Below are positions 1-6,016 of a DNA stretch of 6,336 nt, in pieces (position 1 is the first letter of the stretch; every line of letters starts with the position of its first letter). Location of the stretch: positions 1-6,336 of the forward strand of contig JAGPCH010000100.1 of the NCBI GenBank assembly GCA_018058125.1. Direction: 5' to 3'. This DNA comes from Ignavibacteria bacterium (GTDB taxonomy: Bacteria; Bacteroidota; Ignavibacteria; Tepidaquicellales; Tepidaquicellaceae). The notes under the pieces are model-generated. The model was not told where the DNA came from. It worked only from the letters and a program-made list of their open reading frames with translations, and made no database searches. The position numbers and the translations under genes were made by a program.

Positions 1-1223
1 GGATTAACTGCATTATAAATCGTTTTAATTATTCCTAACCTTTTCATTGAAGTTGTTTCCCATTCCTTTAAAAGGTTTTCGTATCCCGGACCATGACACT
101 TTTCACACGCGCTGCCTTTAGCCTTTGATGTGTTTATGTCATTTTTATCCACTTCATGAAATATGTGACATCCTTTACAGTTTATCCCGCTCATAAACAT
201 AGAGCTTGGAGATTTCTCAACATCGAATCCGTTCTGCCCGCTAACCAGACTTACCTGAGATAAATGAGCGTTTTCATGACAACTGTTACAATCCGGACTT
301 GCATTGGGATCCATCTGCTGGATCTTATGCTCTATAGGCGAATGACAGTTTGCACAATCAAGACTGTGCTTGCTTATATGAGTACTGTGAATAAGTTCAA
401 TATCATCATATTTACCCAGCCTGTCTTCTTCAAAATGGCACTGGAAGCATCTCTCTTTTCCAACTGCGCCATTTCCTGAAACAGTATTATTGTGACACGA
501 CTTACAATCTATCTTGTTTTCTACAACCGATGAATGATTATATCTTAGATTTACAAGTTCTTCTTTTGATTTTTCATTAAATTTATGACAGGTACTGCAG
601 TCAGAAAGCTTGTCAAATTTATGTTCGGGATCATCTGATTTCTTAAAATGACAGTTGTTGCATGTTGATTCCGTAACTTCCATATGTGTACCCTGCACGA
701 TCTGAGAATGACAGCTGACGCATTTCAGATCTTTTCCCCGTTTCTGTTCATTAAGATGATCCTTATGACTGAATGATATTCCTTTAAAATCATAGGTAGT
801 GTCTGAAAGCGATTGCTTCTCATGGCACCCCGAACGGGCGCAAGTGTTATCCGGTATCTCAGCTACCGGTTTTCTTTTTTTATAAGTTAATGAAACATAA
901 CTTACGATCTGAACCAGACCGTTCAATTTACCTTTAATCGTTCCCGTTAATCCGGGTTCGAAATGACATTCCACACAGTCAACTTTATTATGCTCTGATG
1001 TCTTCCAGCTCTGATAAAATGATTCCATGTAATGACAAGTCGGACAAAATGAAGGCCGTGATGTATATTCGGCAGCAATTGCAAATAACACTGTAAATGT
1101 AAAAAGATAGACTCCGGACATTAGAAATAACCTTTTCCAGCCTTTTACATTCTTAAAGAGCCATCGCTTTTTTACAACTTTCAGATTATCATCTGCAGGT
1201 TTAATATCTTTTTCATTATCCAT
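1..1223 (-). CDS. NapC/NirT-type multiheme cytochrome c, at least 12 hemes (3' end outside window)
   Basis: Likely a membrane-anchored quinol-oxidising or electron-relay cytochrome acting on the periplasmic face. The frame is open from ATG at 1223 to the left edge: 407 codons, no stop. A basic N-terminus (KKRW, KGWKR) precedes one transmembrane helix at about residues 31-51. The first heme site, FCPTCHYM at 59-66, then H78 and CVECH at 83-87 followed by FEPG, resemble the NapC/NirT/NrfH quinol dehydrogenase start. Ten more heme motifs follow, with first Cys at 128, 168, 188, 209, 240, 259, 290, 312, 349 and 373. The one at 128-134 (CARSGCH) is the rarer CX4CH form. NapC and NrfH carry four hemes and Geobacter ImcH about seven, so this is an extended member. 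It starts 26 bp after the cytochrome b gene, so it is very probably co-transcribed with it. No clear Shine-Dalgarno is seen. Family assignment is fairly firm; electron partner and acceptor are unknown. Confidence 0.88.
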   Translation of the reverse strand, partial: MDNEKDIKPADDNLKVVKKRWLFKNVKGWKRLFLMSGVYLFTFTVLFAIAAEYTSRPSFCPTCHYMESFYQSWKTSEHNKVDCVECHFEPGLTGTIKGKLNGLVQIVSYVSLTYKKRKPVAEIPDNTCARSGCHEKQSLSDTTYDFKGISFSHKDHLNEQKRGKDLKCVSCHSQIVQGTHMEVTESTCNNCHFKKSDDPEHKFDKLSDCSTCHKFNEKSKEELVNLRYNHSSVVENKIDCKSCHNNTVSGNGAVGKERCFQCHFEEDRLGKYDDIELIHSTHISKHSLDCANCHSPIEHKIQQMDPNASPDCNSCHENAHLSQVSLVSGQNGFDVEKSPSSMFMSGINCKGCHIFHEVDKNDINTSKAKGSACEKCHGPGYENLLKEWETTSMKRLGIIKTIYNAVN

Positions 1224-1249
1224 AATTGTTGTTAAGGATTAGCTTAATC

Positions 1250-1975
1250 TTAGGATTTTTGAGATTCTTCTGAATTTTCAGGTACTTCCGGTACTTCAAG
1301 TTCCTCTATTTCCTCAAGTTCACGAGGATGCTCATGTTCCATTTCTTCTTTTGTCAGATAGCCTGAAAGCCAGGCTTTGTTCATTGGAGCTACATCCGGA
1401 TTCATAAAAATAAAATAAAAATGCCATACAAGTATTGCCAGACTTGCAAGAATTGCTTCATAATAATGAATAGCCGTTGCGATATCCATTCCTGTATTTG
1501 AAATATATTTAAAGAAAAAATCCTTGAACCATAATACGAATCCGGTCAAGCCCATTATGACCGTTCCCCATACTACAGCCCAGTATTCCATTTTTTCAAT
1601 ATAGCTGAATCTGCCAAATCGTGGCTTTACTTCTGATTTTCCTACAAGGTATTTCATTGATCCCGTAAATTCCGAGATATCGCTTTTCCTTGGCAAAAAA
1701 TCCATTACCAGCTTTCTTCCTTTGTTACTGAAAGAGATATACACCAGATGATAAACCGATGCAACAATCAGAACAACCGATGCAACTCTATGAATTATGC
1801 TTCTTGCTTCAAAAGCATTTTCACCTATAATATAAACTATCCATTTAACCCACCAGGCTTCGGGAAACTTTAACCAGAAACCTGTAATTACAAGAACTAT
1901 GAAACTGATAAGCAGCAGAAAATGCTGTATCCTTTCATTCTTCGACATCCTTAAATACTTTTTCTCTTCGCTCAT
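1250..1975 (-). CDS. Di-heme cytochrome b, HydC/FdnI (cytochrome b561-like) type membrane subunit
   Basis: Probable integral membrane cytochrome b that exchanges electrons between the quinone pool and the multiheme cytochromes encoded on either side. The 241 residues hold four predicted transmembrane helices at about 16-34, 61-81, 131-150 and 170-191. Histidines suited to ligating two b hemes sit in or next to them: H18, H62, H76, H170 and H185. This spacing matches the gamma subunits of formate dehydrogenase and Ni/Fe hydrogenase. The basic loop between helices 2 and 3 and the basic N-terminus predict that both ends are cytoplasmic. The tail from about residue 209 is strongly acidic (EEIEELEVPE) and looks disordered. 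Its ATG overlaps the TGA of the upstream 19-heme gene by four bases (ATGA), implying translational coupling. No formate dehydrogenase or hydrogenase catalytic gene is in view, so a role with the cytochromes c is favoured. Exact subfamily is uncertain. Confidence 0.88.
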   Translation of the reverse strand: MSEEKKYLRMSKNERIQHFLLLISFIVLVITGFWLKFPEAWWVKWIVYIIGENAFEARSIIHRVASVVLIVASVYHLVYISFSNKGRKLVMDFLPRKSDISEFTGSMKYLVGKSEVKPRFGRFSYIEKMEYWAVVWGTVIMGLTGFVLWFKDFFFKYISNTGMDIATAIHYYEAILASLAILVWHFYFIFMNPDVAPMNKAWLSGYLTKEEMEHEHPRELEEIEELEVPEVPENSEESQKS

Positions 1976-3861
1976 GCTTTTCTTTTTAACTGTTTCTTTT
2001 TCCTGTAATCAAGAACATTATGAATTACCATAAATCCAATAATTCCGAATATCATTAGCAAATAAAATCTCGTGACCCAGTATGTCCATGGCGAGTCTTC
2101 CTTTATGTTCGTCAAATGGATCTTAGATGAAATAAGTATTTCACTTGCTCCCGGATGACACTGACCGCATGTTTCAGGGAGATTCTTTTTATTAATTGAA
2201 GATAATGAATCTTTTGATGTTCTAATGTTATGATTTCCGTGACAACTTTCGCAATTAGCAGCTTCCTTCAGTCCGCCTCTTGTTGCAAGTCCGTGAAAAC
2301 TTTCTTTGTATGACTCGCTGATCTTTGTCGGAAGCTGATTTCTTTCCACCATTTCCACTGATGCATGACAATTTGAACATAAATTAATCAGATCATTTGA
2401 TTTCTCAAGTTTGTTATCAATGTTTTTTGTTAATATACCGTGATTTCCATGACAGTTATTACACGTAGGAGCATCTTTATTTCCTTCAATTACACCTGTA
2501 TGATGAATACTGCCGGAATAAGCCTCTAGCTCTTTTACATGACATCCTGATTCACCGCAGGTATTCGCTAGGTTCATTTTATTGATCTTTGATTCGGGAT
2601 CATCATAAGGAGTCATCTCATGAGCACCGTGACAATTAGAACAGGTCGGTGCATCATTGTTACCATCTTTCAATGCCTGATAATGTACACTTTTTTCATA
2701 ACCTGTTATTAACTCTTCTTCACCTTTATAATTCTTGTGAGGAATCTTTCCGTCTTTATGGCAACTCAGACATTTATCAGCAATATTCAATTTTGAAAAA
2801 TCATCAGAAAGCAACGTGCTCTGAATGCCATGTTCACCATGACAATCTGTACAGGAAGGAGCATCTTTGTTTCCCTTCATCAGCTCCTCTCCATGTTTGG
2901 ACTTTTTGAATTTCACAATTACATCAGAGTGACATTTACCGCAAGTCTCTATCTGACGGGCTCTCGCTGTTGCTGATTTCGGATCATCCGGACTTTCTAT
3001 CTTATGATCCCCGTGACAGTCAACGCATCCGGCTGCTTCATGTTCGCCTTTGCGGAGCGACGCATGTACACTTGTTTTATATTCAGCTACAAATTTTGCC
3101 GAGCCTTTTGCATCTCCCGGAAATAATTTTTCATTCAAATGACAATTTAAACAACCCTCGGATTCTATTGAAACTTTACTCCTCAATACATTATGCGCAC
3201 CGTGACAGTCTGTACAAACCGGAGCATTCTTGTTTCCGCCTTTTAAAACCGTATGATGAACACTGTTATTTAGCGCCATTTGATTTGCGCTGTGACAGGT
3301 TCCGCATACTTTTGTAACTTCTGACTTCGAAATTTTAACCGAGTTATGCCCTCCGTTGTGACAATCATCACATCCTATATTTTTTTTGGCGTGAATACTT
3401 GAACTGAATTGCTGTATGTTTTTAGATTTATGACAGCTCAGACAATTCTTAGTCTGATCAATTTCCTTAACCGGTTTTACATCATGTTTTGAGTGACAAT
3501 CATAACAGTTAACCTGATTATGAACACTTTTTTCTAATCCCTTCAGATCATCATGACAGGTTTTACAATCTACTTTCGCACTTGTTTTAGAATGTGGAAT
3601 CTCATCAGGATTATAATTCAAATGGCAATCTTCACACTCCGCACCCGCATGAACGGATTTGCTGTATAATTTTTTATCTACATATAACGATACTTTCTTT
3701 CCGTCTTTTTCATAGGAAAGCTCACTGTCTTCATGACATGACATACATAAATCAGTGCTCTTTGATGAACTTTGTATGGTGTTTTCTGAAAATGCTATGA
3801 TTGCTGTAAATACAATTACTGTAAACAATACAATCATTATTTTGGGAGAATATCTTTTCAA
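1972..3861 (-). CDS. 19-heme membrane-anchored c-type cytochrome with tandem di-heme modules
   Basis: Large periplasm-facing electron-transfer cytochrome of 629 residues. There are 18 CXXCH sites, with first Cys at 39, 76, 99, 119, 140, 164, 186, 216, 237, 279, 307, 337, 364, 407, 467, 495, 537 and 565, plus one CX4CH site at 435-441 (CGESGCH). The N-terminus is signal-like: basic KRYSPK, then a hydrophobic stretch to about residue 24. A second helix at about 598-616 carries His614 and is followed by a basic tail (RKKKQLKRK), which should hold the heme domain outside the inner membrane. Hemes 8-19 form six repeated two-heme modules. The start is TTG. The first in-frame ATG, at 3837, would remove the basic n-region of the signal, so TTG is preferred. 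The gene begins 5 bp after the receiver-like gene and overlaps the cytochrome b gene by four bases, so it is probably part of the same complex. No catalytic domain is recognisable; it looks like a heme wire or electron conduit. Confidence 0.9.
   Translation of the reverse strand: MKRYSPKIMIVLFTVIVFTAIIAFSENTIQSSSKSTDLCMSCHEDSELSYEKDGKKVSLYVDKKLYSKSVHAGAECEDCHLNYNPDEIPHSKTSAKVDCKTCHDDLKGLEKSVHNQVNCYDCHSKHDVKPVKEIDQTKNCLSCHKSKNIQQFSSSIHAKKNIGCDDCHNGGHNSVKISKSEVTKVCGTCHSANQMALNNSVHHTVLKGGNKNAPVCTDCHGAHNVLRSKVSIESEGCLNCHLNEKLFPGDAKGSAKFVAEYKTSVHASLRKGEHEAAGCVDCHGDHKIESPDDPKSATARARQIETCGKCHSDVIVKFKKSKHGEELMKGNKDAPSCTDCHGEHGIQSTLLSDDFSKLNIADKCLSCHKDGKIPHKNYKGEEELITGYEKSVHYQALKDGNNDAPTCSNCHGAHEMTPYDDPESKINKMNLANTCGESGCHVKELEAYSGSIHHTGVIEGNKDAPTCNNCHGNHGILTKNIDNKLEKSNDLINLCSNCHASVEMVERNQLPTKISESYKESFHGLATRGGLKEAANCESCHGNHNIRTSKDSLSSINKKNLPETCGQCHPGASEILISSKIHLTNIKEDSPWTYWVTRFYLLMIFGIIGFMVIHNVLDYRKKKQLKRKA
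2152..3264 (-). repeat. Six tandem di-heme protein modules within the 19-heme cytochrome
   Basis: Residues about 200-570 of the cytochrome consist of six copies of one unit. Each has an S-x-H start, a stretch resembling GNKDAP, a first heme site CxxCH-G-x-H, and a second heme site about 28 residues later. First-heme Cys positions are 216, 279, 337, 407, 467 and 537 (spacing 63, 58, 70, 60, 70). Second-heme Cys positions are 237, 307, 364, 435, 495 and 565, giving offsets of 21, 28, 27, 28, 28 and 28. The copies are diverged in protein sequence, suggesting old internal duplication. Further paired His residues (SxH, CHGxH) could supply distal heme ligands. Confidence 0.8.
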
Positions 3862-3866
3862 TTTTA

Positions 3867-4211
3867 TCAGGTTTTAAAGATACTGTTAATATAATCTGCT
3901 AATTCACTGAGTCTTAATGGCTCTGACATATTCTTCACGCCTGATCTGTTATTATTATTTTCCGAATCAAGCGAAGGAAGACAAATTATTGCAATATTTT
4001 TAAATTTAGTTTTTATTTTTTCTCTTAAATTTAGATCAATATCCTTGTCAAGTATCAGACAATCAATTTTTTCTTCAAAATTTGATATCAGTTCTTCATT
4101 AATTTCATCGCCTTTCGAACAGGAAACTCTGTAATTTTCATTCAATCCCTTTTTGATCAATGAACAAATCTCAGGTTTCAGACACAGAATATGTATTCTT
4201 CTTTGATCCAT
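3867..4211 (-). CDS. Small stand-alone receiver-like (pseudo-receiver) domain protein
   Basis: Read from ATG at 4211 this gives 114 residues. The frame can be extended to a TTG at 4244, but that codon lies inside the promoter candidate, so ATG is preferred. The order of strands and helices fits a CheY-like fold: strand 1 RIHILC with the LKPEI turn, strand 3 DCLILD ending in Asp55, strand 4 IAIICL, and a C-terminal SEPLRLSEL resembling the usual SKPF-LEEL helix. Asp55 aligns with the phosphorylated Asp. The acidic pair after strand 1 is replaced by Cys-Leu, and the conserved Lys before Pro is Glu97, so normal phosphorylation is doubtful. There is no DNA-binding or output domain. It heads the cytochrome operon, with TGA only 5 bp before the 19-heme gene. 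A regulatory or protein-interaction role is possible but not shown. The fold is inferred from pattern only. Confidence 0.68.
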   Translation of the reverse strand: MDQRRIHILCLKPEICSLIKKGLNENYRVSCSKGDEINEELISNFEEKIDCLILDKDIDLNLREKIKTKFKNIAIICLPSLDSENNNNRSGVKNMSEPLRLSELADYINSIFKT

Positions 4212-4239
4212 TTTATGAACTAACAATTCAATTATAGAA

Positions 4240-4255
4240 ATCAATCTTTATGCCA
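4240..4255 (-). promoter_or_regulatory. Candidate sigma-54 (-24/-12) promoter of the cytochrome operon
   Basis: On the minus strand TGGCAT, five bases, then TTGAT resembles the sigma-54 consensus TGGCAC-N5-TTGCW. The -24 GG is present and the spacing is right, but the -12 GC is GA, so the match is imperfect. Transcription would start near 4230, about 19 bases before the ATG at 4211. An NtrC-type activator encoded just upstream makes this attractive. A competing reading is a housekeeping -10 TATAAT at 4236-4231, although no good -35 accompanies it. Confidence 0.42.
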
Positions 4256-4307
4256 TAAATAATAAAACTTACGGGTGATTAGTACTGAAATTTGTCGGAT
4301 TTTAAGG

Positions 4308-4322
4308 ATTTGTTAAACAAAT
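4308..4322. promoter_or_regulatory. AT-rich perfect inverted repeat, possible accessory operator
   Basis: ATTTGTT, one central A, then AACAAAT: 7-bp arms that are exact reverse complements. It lies between the TGTAGA/TCTACA palindrome and the -24/-12 candidate. There is no GC stem or adjacent T-run, so it is not a convincing terminator. An AT-rich palindrome of this size can arise by chance or favour DNA bending. Function is unknown. Confidence 0.3.
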
Positions 4323-4330
4323 TGATCTTG

Positions 4331-4347
4331 TGTAGATTAATTCTACA
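4331..4347. promoter_or_regulatory. 17-bp palindrome TGTAGA-N5-TCTACA, candidate activator binding site
   Basis: Exact 6-bp inverted arms TGTAGA (4331-4336) and TCTACA (4342-4347) separated by TTAAT. Its centre at 4339 lies about 110 bp upstream of the start predicted from the -24/-12 candidate, a typical enhancer distance for NtrC-class activators, whose Fis-type dimers bind palindromes of about this size. It is the clearest palindrome in the intergenic region between the regulator gene and the operon. Assignment to the neighbouring regulator is inference. Confidence 0.48.
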
Positions 4348-4436
4348 ATAGAGGTGAGATAAAATGAAGATATTGTGATTCAGGGATCAGAATAAAGCTA
4401 AATTTTTAGAGAATTCCCGTAAATCTCCGGTGATGA

Positions 4437-5780
4437 TCATTCAAGATTATATTCCCTGATTTTCTTATAAAGCGTTTTGCGGTCAATGCCAAGTATCTGT
4501 GATGCTTTCAACTTATTCCAGTTATTTTCTTCAAGCACTTTTTTTATATATGAGATCTCAATATCCGCCAGTTTTTCCTGACCGTTTAAATTTGCAAATG
4601 AGCTTCCTGTATTATTTTTTGTATTTAGGAATTTAAAATTTTTACCGTCTAATACATCCGAATGTGAAGATATGGCAGCTCTTTCGAGTACATTTTCAAG
4701 TTCACGGACATTTCCTTTCCAGTCATTTTTCATCAGAATGTCCAGCCCGGTTTCATTTATGGAAAGTTCACGGTCAAGCTTTGAAGATAATTTTTTCAAT
4801 ATGGTATTTGTAATGAGTGGTATGTCTTCCCGTTTTTCGTTCAATGAAGGGAGAGAGACAGTAATTGTGGAAATTCTGTAATAAAGATCTTCCCTGAATT
4901 TCTTTTCGGTGATAAACTCCTGCATCTCCTGATTGGTTGCTGAAACAAGCCGGACATCTACTTTCTTGACTTTATCACTACCAATGGCTTTGACTTCCCA
5001 GGTCTCTATCACTCTTAAAAGTTTGGATTGCAGATTAAACGGCATCTCAGCGATCTCATCCAGAAAAAGCGTACCGCCGTGCGCCTGTTCGAATACACCT
5101 TTCTGAAAATCCGAAGCTCCCGTAAATGCGCCTTTGGTATGACCAAACAACTCGCTCTCAAGAAGTGATTCCGGGATAGCGCTGCAGTTGATGGCTATGA
5201 AAGGACAGTTCTTTCTGTCACTGTTATTATGGATCGCTCTTGCAACAAGCTCTTTCCCTGTTCCGCTCCTGCCTTCAATTAAAACATTCGCCTTAGTCTT
5301 TGCAACATTCTTTATCAATTCAAATACCGTCTGCATTTTTTTGCTTGTACCGGTAATGCCGCAGAAAGAATAATTTTCATCAAGCTGAAATTTAAATTCA
5401 TTCAGCTTTTTTGTTAATCGTACCCTTTCAACCGCTTTATCTATTTTAACCGAAAGCTCTTCGAGATGAAAAGGTTTACTAATATAATCAAACGCCCCGT
5501 TCTTCATTGATTCGACTGCCGAATCTATTGATCCGTATCCCGTGATCATGATAAACAATGTATCCGCAGGCTTTGCATTCAAAAGATCAGCACCGGATAT
5601 TACCGGCATCTGTAGGTCTGAAATTATTATGTCATACTTTCCCTGCTCTATCATCTCAAGCGCTGCCTTGGAGTCATTCATTTGCTCGGCTTCAAAACCC
5701 TTTCTTGCAAGCACTTTTGCTATGAGCTTGGTTGAATTTGGCTCATCATCTACCACTATAAATTTTATATTATCCTGCAT
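4437..5780 (-). CDS. NtrC-family sigma-54-dependent response regulator
   Basis: DNA-binding response regulator of 447 residues, which when phosphorylated should open sigma-54 RNA polymerase promoters by ATP hydrolysis. Domain 1 (about 5-120) is a receiver with the acidic pair D11/D12, phospho-acceptor D55, T80 and K102 all intact. Domain 2 (about 138-370) is an AAA+ sigma-54 activator with Walker A GRSGTGKE at 170-177, ELFGHTKGAFTGA at 210-222 (the GAFTGA loop that contacts sigma-54), Walker B GGTLFLDEI at 235-243 and GNVRELENV at 356-364. Domain 3 (about 405-445) is a Fis-type helix-turn-helix (KASQILGIDRKTLYKKI). Length and order are normal for the family. It starts at ATG 5780 behind an A-rich leader without Shine-Dalgarno. 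No histidine kinase is in view, so it is an orphan here. Position just upstream of the cytochrome operon, with a palindrome and a -24/-12-like site between them, makes that operon a likely target (inference). Confidence 0.96.
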   Translation of the reverse strand: MQDNIKFIVVDDEPNSTKLIAKVLARKGFEAEQMNDSKAALEMIEQGKYDIIISDLQMPVISGADLLNAKPADTLFIMITGYGSIDSAVESMKNGAFDYISKPFHLEELSVKIDKAVERVRLTKKLNEFKFQLDENYSFCGITGTSKKMQTVFELIKNVAKTKANVLIEGRSGTGKELVARAIHNNSDRKNCPFIAINCSAIPESLLESELFGHTKGAFTGASDFQKGVFEQAHGGTLFLDEIAEMPFNLQSKLLRVIETWEVKAIGSDKVKKVDVRLVSATNQEMQEFITEKKFREDLYYRISTITVSLPSLNEKREDIPLITNTILKKLSSKLDRELSINETGLDILMKNDWKGNVRELENVLERAAISSHSDVLDGKNFKFLNTKNNTGSSFANLNGQEKLADIEISYIKKVLEENNWNKLKASQILGIDRKTLYKKIREYNLE

Positions 5781-5825
5781 TAATTTTTTTGTTGTAAAGA
5801 TATGTTTTTAAATCATTAATAACTT

Positions 5826-5865
5826 TGACTATAGTCATATTATACTATGACATTTATCATATCAA
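5826..5865 (-). promoter_or_regulatory. Palindrome cluster and possible promoter upstream of the response regulator
   Basis: A perfect 12-bp palindrome TGACTATAGTCA (5826-5837) partly overlaps a second inverted pair, GTCATA at 5834-5839 and TATGAC at 5846-5851. On the minus strand a TATAAT hexamer (5844-5839) follows TTGATA (5865-5860), but the 15-bp spacer is shorter than usual. If this is the promoter, transcription begins inside the 12-bp palindrome, which would suit a repressor or autoregulatory operator. The leader to the ATG at 5780 would be about 50 bases. Weak evidence overall. Confidence 0.33.
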
Positions 5866-5871
5866 TATAAA

Positions 5872-5900
5872 AAACCCGCCCCTGAATCAGGGGCGGGTTT
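5872..5900 (-). terminator. Strong intrinsic terminator after the T9SS-sorted protein gene
   Basis: A 14-bp perfect stem, AAACCCGCCCCTGA paired with its reverse complement around a single central base (5886), is very GC-rich against an AT-rich background. Read on the minus strand it is followed by TTTTTTATATT, ideal for ending the transcript that comes from the gene stopping at 6017. The plus-strand side also has a T-rich tail (TTTGTTTTAATTTT), so it may work in both directions. It separates the secreted-protein gene from the regulator and cytochrome genes. Confidence 0.9.
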
Positions 5901-5969
5901 GTTTTAATTTTCAAGACAAACGCTACAATTCTCAATGACGGATCAAATTACAAATCACTATTTAATATT

Positions 5970-6014
5970 TCTCTATACCCTCTAGGCACTCCATACACTT
6001 TATACACTCCACAC
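5970..6014. repeat. Degenerate 9-bp tandem repeat (five copies)
   Basis: Five successive 9-mers: tctctatac, cctctaggc, actccatac, actttatac, actccacac. They run up to the stop codon of the T9SS-sorted gene at 6017. Within them cactccatacactt and cactccacacactt differ at one base and are 18 bp apart. This resembles a decayed intergenic minisatellite; no function is evident. Confidence 0.6.
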
Positions 6015-6016
6015 AC

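Noticed and set aside
264..479. Plus-strand open frame opposite the NapC/NirT-type gene
   Set aside because: It lies wholly antisense to a frame with well-spaced CXXCH motifs and shows no recognisable domain.
2649..3800. Plus-strand open frames of about 70-115 codons across the 19-heme gene
   Set aside because: They are antisense shadows. The Cys- and His-rich composition comes from reading the complement of repeated heme motifs, and the minus-strand gene is unambiguous.
4212..4244. Longer 125-residue version of the receiver-like protein starting at TTG 4244
   Set aside because: The added residues do not belong to the receiver-like fold, the TTG falls in the -12 element of the promoter candidate, and an ATG is available at 4211.
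4398..4409. CTAAA-TT-TTTAG hairpin after the response regulator stop, as a terminator
   Set aside because: The stem is only 5 bp and AT-rich, with no proper T-run after it on the minus strand. I see no convincing terminator here, so read-through into the operon remains possible.
4672..5811. Plus-strand open frames opposite the response regulator
   Set aside because: They are antisense to conserved AAA+ and receiver motifs and have no features of their own.
5901..5969. Possible repeat or small RNA between the terminator and the 9-bp array
   Set aside because: No stem, coding frame or internal repeat is evident; it reads as ordinary AT-rich spacer.
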